This document shows, piece after piece, positions 21,839-34,600 of a stretch of DNA of 64,000 nt (position 1 is its first letter; each line of letters opens with the position of its first letter). The notes beneath the pieces were generated by a model that did not search any database, was not told where the DNA came from, and worked only from the letters and a program-made list of their open reading frames with translations. Both the position numbers and the translations under genes were made by a program. The DNA comes from Symsagittifera roscoffensis (Eukaryota; Xenacoelomorpha; Acoela; Convolutidae), in contig NC_087063.1 in the NCBI RefSeq assembly GCF_963678635.1, forward strand, positions 72,005,617-72,069,616, read 5' to 3'.

Positions 21839-22640
21839 TCTCTAAAGTTTATTATTAATTTTTCTGATATAACCTCTGGTCTTTTAATTTCCGTATAATA
21901 GACACGACCGTTCATTGACACCGGCCAAGTAATTCTTTCATTTTCTGTCAGCCTGTGTGTAATTTTTCATTTTTTTCACGGCTTAAGAAATATCATACTT
22001 ATCAGAAAGTCAAGCTCGCCAAGAGCTGTAAGCTTTACTTCAAACTAAAACCAAAATTTCTTAGATCACCAAAAGGCGCTAATTTTTTTAACAATTCAAA
22101 TAGACATCTGAAGTAGTTCTTTGGCATATTTTCCTTCAAGGGCAATCAATTGAGAGTGAAAATGATGTAACTATTCTTTTCTAAGAAAATCTAAATTGTT
22201 TCTTGTTTTTTTTGTCTGCTTGCATAAGAAATTAAACTCTTCGATAACATAAAGACTAAATATTTTTTGCAATTTAATAAGTTGTGCAATTTGGAAAACA
22301 AGAAAAGCTTTTAGATCAAAATTTTTTTCCTAAAAATATGAATATGTCCCTGGGGTAAATCAAGAAAAACAACTTCAAGTTGGCTAACGGGGTTAACACT
22401 TTCAGAGCTTCGAAGAACGGTTGTAACTTGCGTCATTTTATTAGACAAGCTGTATTGACCAGAAAAAGGGAATAAAAAAACCCAATTAGAAATCAAAACT
22501 GATCGTATCAGGGCTAAGACTTAATTATTCCGACTCCATTTTTTTTTTCAGAGTAGTACTTTAAACTGAAAAAAAAATCTAAGAGTTTTTCAAAAAAAAG
22601 AAAAACTTTCAGAGTTTTGATTTAAAAAATTTTTCTTATC
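21839..22640 (+). other. Intron 1 remainder, no gene seen
   Basis: AT-rich sequence with short frames only (for example 22311-22496 minus). Around 22500, atcgtatcaggg resembles the ends of the dispersed repeat copies at 23675 and 63565. Confidence 0.45.
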
Positions 22641-22649
22641 CATTACACG

Positions 22650-23370
22650 CTAAAGTACGAAGTGATATATTTTGCATACGGCATTGTAAATAAAAGACAA
22701 AAGAGCAAGCCTAAGTTCAATTTGGAACGAATTCTAAGACGGATTAAATCTCCGCTTACGCGTTGTCATGCCACGCATACAACATCGCATGTTCATACGT
22801 TGCATTCGTTGCATTCTCGTTTGCAGTCTTTGCAGTGGCGTCAAGGCCACCCACCTGTCGTACTTAACTATGTTATCTGTCTGTTCATCTGTGCTAAGAT
22901 ACAGACCTACTCTATCTTGTTACGCTAGCTAACAAACTAACTTAAACTTAAAACTGTTAAACCTCTTGTTATAGATAGGTTTATTCTGGGTCCATTAAGA
23001 TCCTGTAAAAGTATAGCTATACTTATCCATTACTTATTTCAACTCTTCAATTTTACCGAGTTTTGTTAGTCCCAGAGTTCGGTAAAACTCACGCGTTATT
23101 AATACGATATATACCGCGCGTTAATTGTTCGAAACTGGCAAAAACGGCAATATTTAAACCCCCATAACTTCAAGAAAAAAAGATTAGAGGTAAAACATCT
23201 TATTTAAATTGAGCTCAGAACAACAAAAAACTCGGAATAAGAAAAAATATTTTGTCAAAAGTTGTTAGTTACAAAATTGAAGTTCGGAGAAAAAACCCAC
23301 TCGAGCATAATTATTCCTTCAGATTCTTCAAAAATAGTCGGAACAACAAAATAAAATGCTCTTTTTGGCG
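22650..23370 (-). repeat. Dispersed repeat family, copy 2
   Basis: The block ttctaagacggattaa...tccgcttacgcg near 22730-22762 is the complement of the block at ~63310-63350. The ggcaatatttaaaccccca-aactt, cggagaaaaaaccca and agtcggaacaacaaaa blocks (23140-23360) match copy 1 in order. The 88-codon + frame at 22662-22928 has no domain and lies partly in the repeat. Confidence 0.5.
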
Positions 23371-24179
23371 TTGAAGGTTTCATCAGCGATTCAACTTAAC
23401 CTTGTGTAGTAGTCATGAGAACTATGAAATCTCAATAAATTTTCTGAAGAAATTAGGAAATTTAAGATTTTGAGCTAGGGACAATAATGATGATTCCATT
23501 TTAGTTTTCTGGAAATTGCGCTGAGCTAGTAAAATTTTAATTGTTGCTATTGGTTATTTGTTTGTTTGGTGATTGGAACATTCCGGGTTCATGTTTATAA
23601 TAATTTCTCGCTTAAGAATAATTTTGTGACCCGTTACACACGTTTTCCCAAGTTTTTAGCTATTCAGTGGGACAAGATTGCTCGTATCGGGCCAAAAAAG
23701 GCCACTGGCAAAAAAGTTGATGACTGGTTTTGATTCCTCAAAATTGATTTCTCAATTCAATTTGGAACATTTAATGAGCCTGATCAAATTCCACTTACGC
23801 GCTAATTATGAATTTTTTTTTCTCTGAAACTCACCATTTATATATGCAGAACTTACCAAATTGACAAATTCAAATCACATCAGTTTCTGAAAAAATGATT
23901 GCAAACAAAATTAATTTATATTCGAGCTCAGGACATTACCAGTTATCAAAACATTTGCTTAGTTTTGCAGAAAAATAGCAGATCTGAAATTTAGATCAGA
24001 AACTGATTTTTTTTCAGATCTGAATTAGAACATGAATACGGGTAAAAACACAAAACCGTCAAACGTGGCAAGAACAGAATTGAAAACTGTCTGAAAACAA
24101 AAATACACCAAGCACAGTTTTTGAACAAGAAAGCTCAAAATAAAATCTGAAGATAAGTTTTTACTTTGAGTTAATAATT

Positions 24180-24510
24180 CAGAGGTATTTTTGCCGAAAT
24201 TTTAAAGCATATTTCATCGGCGATGAATGTTTTGTAAAGTTATGGGGGCTTAAAGATTGCCAATATGGTAAATTTGGGCCAATTTGGTAAATTTACCGCT
24301 CGATCTGTTGCGCAATATTAACGCGCAAGCGGAGATAAAAATTCGTCACAGAAATCGTTCAATGGGGTTGAAGCAAGCCATTCGTCATAATTGGTACCTT
24401 TTAACTTTTTCTTCTTATGGCGTGCAGGGGATGATTTTTAGAAAAAGATCATCGATTGTTTTGAGCGAACACTGCTCCATAAACCTCGATACGGGCATTT
24501 TTGTTTAGAA
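24180..24510 (+). repeat. Dispersed repeat family, copy 3
   Basis: The series taaagttatgggggcttaaa, gattgccaatatgg, attaacgcgcaagcggaga and gtcacagaaatcgttc matches 63230-63360 in the same orientation and is the complement of parts of copies 1 and 2. Related fragments (cttacgcgctaatta, gctcgtatcgggcc) lie at 23670-23820. The 74-codon frame 24284-24508 lies within the repeat and is not supported as a gene. Confidence 0.5.
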
Positions 24511-26914
24511 TTTATATAAGAAGAAAACGCTAGAAAACTGGTGTATATTGTGTGAAAAAGCTGCCTGTACTATGTATATATTCTTTTAAAATGTCAGAAG
24601 TCGGTTTACAAATTAATTTACTGAAAAACAATTTCAGCATGTTTGATAATGTTTGTACAATAATGATGAGGACGTAATGTAATCAATGTGAAGATGAAGA
24701 TGTGTATTTTTGTGAAAACTTTATATCAATTAATGAAATTATAGATGAGAAAGTTTTTTTCAAAAATTTGGAAGAGCTGATAGTACTCCAAGAACTCAAA
24801 CTTATTTTAGATTATGGTATTGAAAAGCGTTCGAACGTTTTTGGCAATTTTTAGTTGTTTCTAATTCTTTTTGGGGGGGGGGGGAGTGAGTTGCTATCTT
24901 AAAACTTTTTTTGTGAAAAAAGTGTGAAATAGAGGAAAATTCGTACAGATCATAACAGAGAGGGTGGATTTTGTTCTAAGCTAGTCAAGCGGGCACTTTA
25001 AACTGAAGGATAATGGGTTTATTCAAAAAATGGTCTAATTAGAAGAGTTTGGGATGTAAATTTGGTCCCCCTGCCTCAACAGCAATAGACTTGTTTGAAA
25101 ACATCTTGTTTAGTTGTAGTTGTTAAACTTTTCTAAGCCTATAAGTGAAAGCAATCAACGACCTCAAATGTTTTTAATCAACAATCCTCTTAAGTTATCT
25201 CTTCTCACTTACTTTTTTTCAAGAGACAGTAGGTGATTTTAAAAACTGGAAACCAAATTTTGAACCTATTTTTTGATAACTTTCTTAGTTATACATATTT
25301 AATCGTTCAAAAAAAATTTTGGAGACGAACAATCAACCTTGACAAGTCAGGTTTTGGGGCCTTAGTTATACCTATTAAGTCGTTCAAAAAATTTTTGGAG
25401 ACCATAAATATCAACTTTGACGAGTCATCATGTCTTATAGCTTCGGGCGTAAAAAACTAACTCTCTAAAGTAGGTGGTTACTTCGGTAAAAATCTAAGAG
25501 CTATTGAAGATTTTGGCCTACGAGTTTTTGTTTCTGTGCTCTGCGACAGTGAAGAACTTTTAAGTTGGTTGTAAAAGAACTTTAAAAAATGCAAACGATA
25601 AAAAATGTTGAAAAGTTTATGTGGGAAAAGTAAATATATTACACTTTTCTTGTAAGAAAAGTTACTACCGTACATTTTTCTTAGAAGAAAAGGCTGCTAT
25701 CTTGTAACATTATTATGGCGTGATTTTGTAAGAAATTGTGAGATTCTTAAAAAGGAAGTTCTGAGATAGCGACTTTTGGTCAACCCAGGCAGTTATTCAA
25801 AAACTTTAGAGAAATTGCGTAAAAATCAAAGTTAGCTAAAAAACAGGCACATCATTTCAATACTGTTCCATTTTAAAATCAGCGGAGACATGATATTTCA
25901 AACAGTGCCAGATCAAAGACGCAATGGAAAAAATTATGTTTTTTGTGCAGCAATATTAACAAACTAAAATTAAAAATTATCGATACACAAAAATTATTTA
26001 ATATGCACGGTCTGCGCATGGTATAATTCTTTTTCTGCTAATTTTGTCTTCGGTTCTCTGCAAAAATCATTCAGCCGAAATAAACTTCTTTTGATTCTGA
26101 TTAGTTAAATTTTTCCTATCACTAGGTCTCTTCATCATGAGAAAAGCCACCAATTGGTTACAGACTAATAATCTAAATTTTCCGCCAAAATGTGTTCATA
26201 TTCCAAATTACTTGCCACATTCCGTTATTTTTGTTTGCTCGCTCAATGTGTTTTTGTTTTATTTTTCACTTAAGTGAATTGTGGCGGCCATTCTCATGGG
26301 CGAAGGACCGAATGGGTAAAGAAAACATGGGCGGAGAACCGGAAACACAAACAGTCGAAACTCAATTATTGAAGCGAATCAATTACCTTTCAATTAAATT
26401 TCTGCCGTTTTTAAATTCGGCCTATCTTAATATTAAGTCCCTGAAAAAGTTTACTTTCTTTGAGATGTTCACGATTTCTTTCGAAATATTGAAACAGTGA
26501 AGTTTGACTGGCGTCCCTTATGTTGGGAAGAGCGAATGATGAAAACTTTTTTGAGCCAATCAAATTTGAGAATTACAAAATCTATGAGAATATCTATGCA
26601 AAACAAGCAGATACATCAATTTTCAAAAACTGCCATATCGATGGCGCATTGGAAACAACTTAATACTTAATACTAGCAAACAAAAAAAACCATAAAATCT
26701 ATATAAATGCCTGTTTTGTTCAGCAAAAATTAACTGTGCCTTTATAAATTTATTTCTGTTAATTTTGACACAGACCTCTGTTTGAGATTCAAATTTCAAA
26801 TTTCATTGCGTTGTAAGTAAATTAAGCCAATCAGGTCAACTTTTGATCATACAATTGTCAAACACCAAAACATATCAATTTGGTCGGTAACAGTAAAAGA
26901 GGTGACTGTTTCAG
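24511..26914 (+). other. Intron 1 remainder before exon 2
   Basis: No exon or repeat that I can support. A G12 run lies near 24875. The block tatacmtattaagtcgttcaaaaaa-tttggaga is duplicated at ~25290-25325 and ~25365-25400. The frame 26192-26500 (102 codons) has no recognisable domain and no matching splice phase. Confidence 0.45.
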
Positions 26915-27138
26915 TGACTACAAAAAGAACTCAGTTGGGATTTCCCACATCGCAGAATACTTCGAAGACGCGGTTGAGCAGCAACAGAGCTACTTTGCAG
27001 CCATTTGGTTCTCCACCAATGTAAACACAGTGGTCGATTTCGAAACCGGAGACTTTGACTTATTCACACAGGATAATTTATTGGACAGAACCAAACAGAA
27101 GAAAGGACAGAGAAACACGCACAAAGCTTTGAAAAAAG
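26915..27138 (+). CDS. VWA-mucin gene, exon 2 (middle of VWA domain)
   Basis: 224 bases. The acceptor is tgactgtttcag ending at 26914, entered in phase 2. The donor GT is at 27139 (AAAAAAG|GTTCAG), leaving phase 1. The translated part continues the VWA fold begun at 3979: a helix with VGISHIAEYF, then strand SYFAAIWFSTNVNTVVDF, then the loop and helix NTHKALKK. This is the usual place of the G-x-T-x-T...AL segment, but the MIDAS Thr position reads Arg (GQRNTHKAL). The phase 1 end joins the exon starting at 28684 to give KKAREM, the expected continuation. The flanking frame on either side of these splice sites has no homologous character. Confidence rests on phase agreement and fold continuity, not on transcripts. 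Confidence 0.75.
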
Positions 27139-27493
27139 GTTCAGCTTTTCCTTTTATTTTTAGGCTCCATGAGCTTAACTGTTTAATGAGTGCCAATTTT
27201 AACCGAGGCGAAAAGGGTAATGTTACCATTTTTTTTACCAAATCATTGTTGTTTTTACAGCTCTAGTGGTCTTAAATAGCGAAGAACTTGTTAAAATAAA
27301 TTTTTAATGAATTTAAAAATAATGAAATATGTAAAAAAAACGCACTAGGTATGTTTTGACAACATCAAAAAAGATTTTTTTTCCGAACGTAAATTGCTAT
27401 CTTTTGCGTGAGCTATGTTCATGAAAAATGAGTCGCAGCGCGGCTGACCAAAAATAGAATGGCCAGTATACTATGATAAAAATGAAATCACAC

Positions 27494-27810
27494 CAGGGGC
27501 GGATTTAGGATTTTCTCGACGGGGGGGGGGGGGTTGGATTTTCAAAAAATTTATGAAATTTTGACGATACTTTTTTTAGGTCGACCAAATTGATTTTCCT
27601 AGCTCTCCTAAAACACTAAAAAGACGTTTTTGGGCACTTTTTGGAAAAAATTTTTGGCGTGCGCTTCCCCGCAACGTTAGTATATATTGGGTCGGTCGAC
27701 CGAAAATGGGTTTCTTAAAAAGTACCAAAGGTGAGACCCTTTGGGTCGGCGGGGGGTCGAATCCCTGAAGAAAAAGGCGTCCGCCCCCCTCCCTCCTAAA
27801 TCCGCTCCTG
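27494..27810 (+). mobile_element. hAT-type miniature inverted-repeat element
   Basis: 317 bp bounded by CAGGGGCGGATTTAGGA and, inverted at the right end, CAGGAGCGGATTTAGGA (1 mismatch in 17). The flanks aatcacac and ggtcacac agree at 6 of 8 positions, fitting an 8-bp hAT target duplication that has drifted. It encodes nothing and has a G14 run after the left end. CAGGGGCGG termini are common in hAT non-autonomous families of invertebrates. Relics of the same family occur at 749-885, 62144-62201 and 62982-63014. Confidence 0.82.
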
Positions 27811-28149
27811 GGTCACACTACCGAATATAGTAGGAAATATAAGTCATATATTACGGGGCAGATCTCACCCATTTCAATTTGGATTTTATTTGGGGTCATT
27901 TAGGGACCATATTTAGCATTTTTGACAAACAAGTAGCTGTTTTCTGTAGACTCTCGATTTGGAAGTGTTTTGATTGGCAATTCTGATATAGTGTAATGAA
28001 CGTAGTTTTAATCATATTTTGATTAATTGTAATGAAGGTCTCGCTGATTTTTTTTTCAGGAAAAAGTCTTAAAATGTGCATGAAAGTCTCTAATAACTAC
28101 AGGTGTGCATTCAGACATATTGATGCATTTATGACCGCACTTATTTATA

Positions 28150-28400
28150 TTATACAGTGCCAAGTACAAGAACCGTGCGGAATAAAAAAGAGTTCGACAG
28201 TGCCAAAATGTGGTGACTACAGCACTGTTCGACAATTTTCTTATCGGCACTGTTGAATGGCCCTCTAAGAGCAGTACAACAGCGCCGCAGTACAACAGTG
28301 CCGAAATGTCGTTGCTGTTCAACAGTGTCGAAGTACAACGCGCCGAAAAAAATTGATATTCAACACTGCCAAAAATCAGTTTTCAGCACTGCTGAGCTTT
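28150..28400. repeat. Cluster of CAACAGTGCCGAA-like motifs
   Basis: Variants of CAGTGCCGAA / CAACAGTGYCGAA occur about nine times in both orientations within 250 bases of intron 2, for example near 28156, 28197, 28245, 28295, 28320 and 28362. Units are about 20-45 bases apart and degenerate. Its nature is unknown; it may be a decayed minisatellite. Confidence 0.5.
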
Positions 28401-28683
28401 TTTTTTAAGTTTCGTTGCTGCTGTACGTACTTCAGCAGTTTTGTATTTCGGGATTTTTGAACGTCCTCCGCGCTAGTGTAGATAGTGAAAAAATAGATAT
28501 TTGAAAAGGGATCCTAAGAACTCTTTTTTGACCATTCGAATTTTCTCACCCTCGCCCTTAAATCGATTCTGAAGTCTGGGGTGTGGGGGGGGGGGGGGGG
28601 TGGTTTACATGATTGTGGTTAGTTTTTGCGGATATTGCTGTGATGAGCCGAAAGTCAAATTGAATGACCTATTGGATTTTTAG

Positions 28684-31600
28684 CGCGCGAAATGATTGAC
28701 ACGGGCAGAAACAGCCGGTACGGCACGACAGGAGTGCAGTCGTCAGTTATTGTTGTGACCGACGGCAGAGCAAGTGACCCCTCGGCACTGAAAACAGAGG
28801 TGGATGCACTACACAAACTGAATATAGAAGTGTTCGCAATTGGGGTATCTCAGACTGCGGCTGAAGCGGACCTGAAGCTAATAGCTAGTCGACCCACAAA
28901 CTGGAGAAAGTATGACAGTCTCAAACAAATGGACGAAGACTCTGTAGCTGTTGGATATCAAATTTGTGACACAAAAACAGGCCAATCTAAAGTCCCAAAT
29001 TGTCCGAAAACAACTACTCCGCTTACAACTGTTAATTCCTCATCCAACTCATCGATACAGTCCTCAACTCAATCGACCACATTGGTAGTAAGCCGAGCAA
29101 GCTCAACAATAACTAGAAGCACAACTTTGAACGCACCAACTAACACCGCATCAAAATCAACATTGCCAAATAAAAAAACATCCCTTCTGACAACAACACC
29201 TAAACTACCGGTCGTTTCAACACAAACAGCGTCGCAACCAACATTGCCGATTAACATGACCTCACTTTTGAAAACAACTCCCAAGCAACCAAACGTTTCA
29301 ACTAAAACAGTGTCAAAAGCGATATTGCCAAAAAACATCACATCCCTTCAGAAAACAACACCTACACTACCAGTCGTTTCAACTAAAACAGCTTCAACAC
29401 CGTCGTTGCCGTATAACATAACAACACTTATGAAAACAACACCTAAATTAACAGCCATTTCGAATAATTTTACAACACTTCTGAAACCAACTCCTAAATT
29501 AACAGCCATTTCGAATAAAACAGCCTCAGTAACTGCACTGCTAAATAACATAACAACCCATGTGAAAACAACACTCAAAGTACCGTCCGCTTCATTCCAA
29601 ACAGCGTCAAAATCAATTTTGCTAAGTAGCATAACATACCCTCTTAAAACAACACCAAAGCTACCCGCTGTTTCAACAAAGTCAAAGTCAATGGCAACGT
29701 TGCCGAGTAACATAACTTCTCTCCTGACAGCAACACCTAAAATACCATCCGTTTCAAGTCAAACACCTTCGATACCAACGTTGCCAAGTAACTTAACATC
29801 CCTTCTGAAAACAACACCAAAGTTACCCGCTGTTTCAACAAAATCAAAATCAATGGCAACGTTGCCAAGTAACATAACTTCTCCTCTGAAAACAACATCT
29901 AAATTACCAACCGTTTCACGTAAGACACCGTCAATACCAACGTTGCCAAGTAACATAACTTCGCTTCTGAAAACAACACCTAAAATGCCATCTGTTTCAA
30001 GTAAAACACCGTCATTACCAACCTTGCCGAATAACATAACTTCGCTTCTGAAAACAACACCTAAAATGCCATCCGTTTCAAGTAAAACACCGTCAATATC
30101 AACGTTGCCAAGTAACATAACATCCCTTCTGAAAACAACACCAAAGTTACCCACTGTTTCAACAAAATCAAAATCAATGGCAACGTTACCAAGTAACATA
30201 ACTTCTCTTCTGAAAACAACACCTAAATTACCAACCGTTTCAAGTAAGACACCGTCATTGCCAACCTTGCCGAATAACATAACTTCGCTTCTGAAAACAA
30301 CACCTAAAATGTCATCCGTTTCAAGTAAAAGACCGTCAATGCCAACGTTGCCAAGTAACAAAACTTCGCTTCTGAAAACAACACCTAAAATGCCATCCGT
30401 TTCAAGTAAAACACCGTCATTACCAACCTTGCCGAATAACATAACTTCGCTTCTGAAAACAACACCTAAATTACCAACCTTTTCAAGTAAGACGCCATCA
30501 TTACCAACCTTGCCGAATAACCTAACTTCGCTTCTGAAAACAACACCTAAAATGCCATCCGTTTCAAGTAAAACACCGTCATTACCAACTTTGCCGAATA
30601 ACATAACTTCGCTTCTGAAAACAACACCTAAATTACCAACCGTTTCAAGTAAGACGCCATCATTACCAACCTTGCCGAATAACCTAACTTCGCTTCTGAA
30701 AACAACACCTAAAATGCCATCCGTTTCAAGTAAAACACCGTCAATACCAACCTTGCCGAATAACATAACTTCGCTTCTGAAAACAACACCTAAAATGCCA
30801 TCCGTTTCAAGTAAGAGACCGTCATTACCAACCGTGCCGAATAACATAACTTCGCTTCTGAAAACAACACCTAAATTACCAACCGTTTCAAGTAAGACAC
30901 CGTCATTACCAACCTTGCCGAATAACATAACTTCGCTTCTGAAAACAACACCTAAAATGCCATCCGTTTCAAGTAAAACACCGTCAATACCAACGTTGCC
31001 AAGTAACATTACTTCGCTTCTGAAAACAACACCTAAAATGCCATCCGTTTCAAGTAAAACACCGTCAATAACAACGTTGCCAAGTAACATTACTTCGCTT
31101 CTGAAAACAACACCTAAAATGCCATCCGTTTCAAGTAAAACACCGTCAATACCAACGTTGCCAAGTAACATAACTTCTATTCTGAAAACAACACCAAAAT
31201 TACCAACCGTTTCAAGTAAGACACCGTCATTACCAACGTTGCCAAGTAACATAACTTCGCTTCTGAAAACAACACCTAAACTGCCATCCGTTCCAAGTAA
31301 AACACCGTCAAAGCCATCGTTGCCAAGTAACATAACATCACTTCTGAAAACAACAAAAAAACTGCCAGCTGTTTCAACCAAAAAGGCATCAACTGGATCT
31401 ATTGGCCCATCTGTAGGAGCTGGAGCAACGACTGGCGCTGCCGTACCAGCTACTGGAGCTAATGGCCCCTCTGTAGGATCTGGAGCAACGACTGGCTCTG
31501 CTGTACCAGCTACTGGATCTAGTGGTTCTGCCGTACCAGCAACTAGATCTAGAGCAACGACTAGCTCTGCCATACCAGCTTCTGGATCTAGTGGCCAATC

Positions 31601-34600
31601 TGGAGGACCTGCAGCAACGACTGCCTCTGTTGTACAAGCTACCGGATCTAATGGCTCATCTGGAGGGCCTGTAGTAACGACTGGCACCTCTGTACAGGCT
31701 ACTGGATCTTTTGGGGCATCTGGAGGACCTACAGCAAAGACTGGCTCCTCTGTATTAGGCACTGGATCCAGTGGACCATCTGGAAGGCCTGCAGCAACGA
31801 ATGGATCAGCCGTACCAGCTACTGGATCTAGTGGACCATCTGGAGGATCTGCAGCAACGACTGGCTCTGCCCTACCAGCAACTGGATCTAGTGGACCATC
31901 TGGAGGACCTGGAGCATCAACTGGCTCTCCATTACCAGCTACCGGATCTAATGGCTCATCTGGAGGACCTGGAGCAACAACTGGCCCTGCCGTACCAGCT
32001 ACCGGATCTAATGGCCCATCTGGAGGACCTGGAGCATCATCTGGCACAGCCGTACCAGCAATCGGATCTAATGGCCCATCTGGAGCACCTGGAGCAACAA
32101 CTGGCTCTGCCATACCAGCTACTGGATCTAATGGCCCAACTGGAGGACCTGGAGCATCATCTGGCTCTACCGTACCAGCTACTGGATCTAATGGCCCAAC
32201 TGGAGCACCTGGAGCAACAACTGGCTCTGCCGTACAAGCTACTGGATCTAATGGCCCATCTGGAGGACCTGGAGCTTCAGCTGGCTCTGCCGTACCAGCT
32301 ACCGGCTCTAAGGGTCCATCTGGAGCACCTGGAGCAACAACTGGCTCTGCTGTACCAGCTACTGGATCTAATGGCCCATCTGGAGCGCCTGGAGCAACAA
32401 CTGGCTCTGCCGTACCAGCTACTGGATCTAATGGCGCATCTGGAGGACCTGGATTATCAAATGGCTCTGCCATACCAGCTACGGGATCTAATGGCCCATC
32501 TGGAGGACCTGGAGCAACAACCGGCTCTGCCGTACCAGCTACCGGATCTAATAGCCCATCTGGAGGACCTGGAGCAGCATCTGGCTCTGCCGTACCAGCT
32601 ACCTGGTCTAATGGCCCATCTGGAAGACCTGGAGCATCATCTGGCTCTGTCGTAACAGCTACTGGATCTAATGGCCCAACTGGAGGACATGGAGCATCAT
32701 CTGGTTCTGCCGTACCAGCTACTGGATCTAATGGCCCATCTGGAGCACCTGGAGCAACAACTGGCTCTGCCGTACCAGCTACTGGATCTAATGGCCCATC
32801 TAGAGGACCTGGAGCTTCAACTGGCTCTGCCGTACCAGCTACCGGATCTAATGGCCCATCTGGAGCACCTGGAGCAACAACTGGCTCTGTCGTAACAGCT
32901 ACTGGATCTAATGGCCCAACTGGAGGACCTGGAGCTTCATCTGGCTCTGCCGTACCAGCTACTGGATCTAATGGCCCATCTGGAGCACCTGGAGCAACAA
33001 CTGGCTCTGCCGTACCAGCTACTGGTTCTAATGGCCCATCTAGAGCGCCTGGAGCAACAACTGGCTCTGCCGTTCCAGCTACTGGATCTATTGGCCCATC
33101 TGGAGGACCTGGAGCATCAACTGGCGCTGCCATAGCAGCTACGGGATCTAATGGCCCATCTGGAGGACCCGGAGCATCATCTGGCTCTGCCGTACCTGCT
33201 ACTGGATCTAATGGCCCATCTGGAGCACCTGGAGCAACAACTGGCTCTGCCTTATCAGCTACCGGATCTAATGTCCCATCTGGAGGACCTGGAGCAACAA
33301 CTGGCTCTGTAGTAACAGCTACTGGATCTAATGGCCCAACTGGAGTACCTGGAGCATCATCTGGCTCTACCGTACCAGCTACTGGATCGAATGGCCCAAA
33401 TGGAGCACCTGGAGCAACAACTGGCTCTGCCGTACCAGCTACTGGATCTAATGGTCCATCTGGAGGACCTGGAGCTTCAGCTGGCTCTGCCGTACCAGCT
33501 ACCGGCTCTAATGGCCCATCTGGAGCACCTGGAGCAACAACTGGCTCTGCCGTACCAGCTACCGGATCTAATGGCCCATCTGGAGCACCTGGAGCAACAA
33601 CTGGCTCTGTCGTAACAGCTACTGGATCTAATGGCCCAACTGGAGGACCTGGAGTTTCATCTGGCTCTGCCGTACCAGCTACTGGATCTAATGGCCCATC
33701 TGGAGGACCTGGAGCAACAACCGGCTCTCCCGTACCAGCTACCGGATCTAATGGCCCATCTGGAAGACCTGGAGCATCATCTGGCTCTGTCGTAACAGCT
33801 ACTGGATCTAATGGCCCAACTGGAGGACCTGGAGCATCATCTGGCTCTGCCGTACCTGCTACTAGATCTAATGGCCCATCTGGAGCACCTGGAGCAACAA
33901 CTGGCTCTGCCGTACCAGCTACCGGATCTAATGGCCCATCTAGAGGACCTGGAGCTTCAACTGGCTCTGCCGTACCAGCTACCGGATCTAATGGCCCATC
34001 TGGAGCACCTGGAGCAACAACTGGTTCTGTCGTAACAGCTACTGGATCTAATGGCCCAACTGGAGGACCTGGAGCTTCATCTGGCTCTGCCGTACCAGCT
34101 ACTGGATCTAATGGCCCATCTGGAGCACCTGGAGCAACAACTGGCTCTGCCGTACCAGCTACTGGATCTAATGGCCCATCTAGAGGACCTGGAATTTCAA
34201 GTGGCTCTGCTGTCCCAGCTACCGGATCTAATGGCCCATCTGGAGCACCTGGAGCAACAACTGGCTCTGCCGTACCAGCTACTGGATCTAATGGCCCATC
34301 TGGAGGACCCGGAGCAACAACCGGCTCTGCCGTACCAGGTACCGGATCTAATGGCCCATCTGGAGGACCTGGAGCATCATCTGGCTCTGCCGTACCAGCT
34401 ACCGGATCTAATGGCCCATCTGGAAGACCTGGAGCATCATCTGGCTCTGCCGTACCTGCTACTGGATCTAATGGCCCATCTGGAGCACCTGGAGCAACAA
34501 CTGGCTCTGCCTTACCAGCTACCGGATCTAATGTCCCATCTGGAGGACCTGGAGCAACAACTGGCTCTGTCGTAACAGCTACTGGATCTAATGGCCCAAC

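Larger units (their letters stand above)
3980..26914 (+). other. Intron 1 of the VWA-mucin gene (22.9 kb)
   Basis: The donor is GTGAGT at 3980 and the acceptor is tgactgtttcag at 26903-26914. The intron is inferred because the two flanking exons have compatible phases (2/2) and supply consecutive parts of one VWA fold. Most of it is the antisense LTR element at 4527-21834. The rest is AT-rich DNA with dispersed repeat fragments. No transcript evidence is available here. Confidence 0.65.
27139..28683 (+). other. Intron 2 of the VWA-mucin gene
   Basis: 1,545 bases from GT (27139) to AG (28682-28683, preceded by ggatttttag). It contains the hAT-type miniature element 27494-27810, a cluster of CAGTGCCGAA-like motifs (28150-28400) and a G-run of about 16 near 28586-28602. 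Short frames on both strands here are not genes. Confidence 0.75.

Noticed and set aside
26192-26500. 102-codon frame as an extra VWA-gene exon
   Set aside because: It has no VWA-like segment, and the exons at 3979 and 26915 already join in phase without it.
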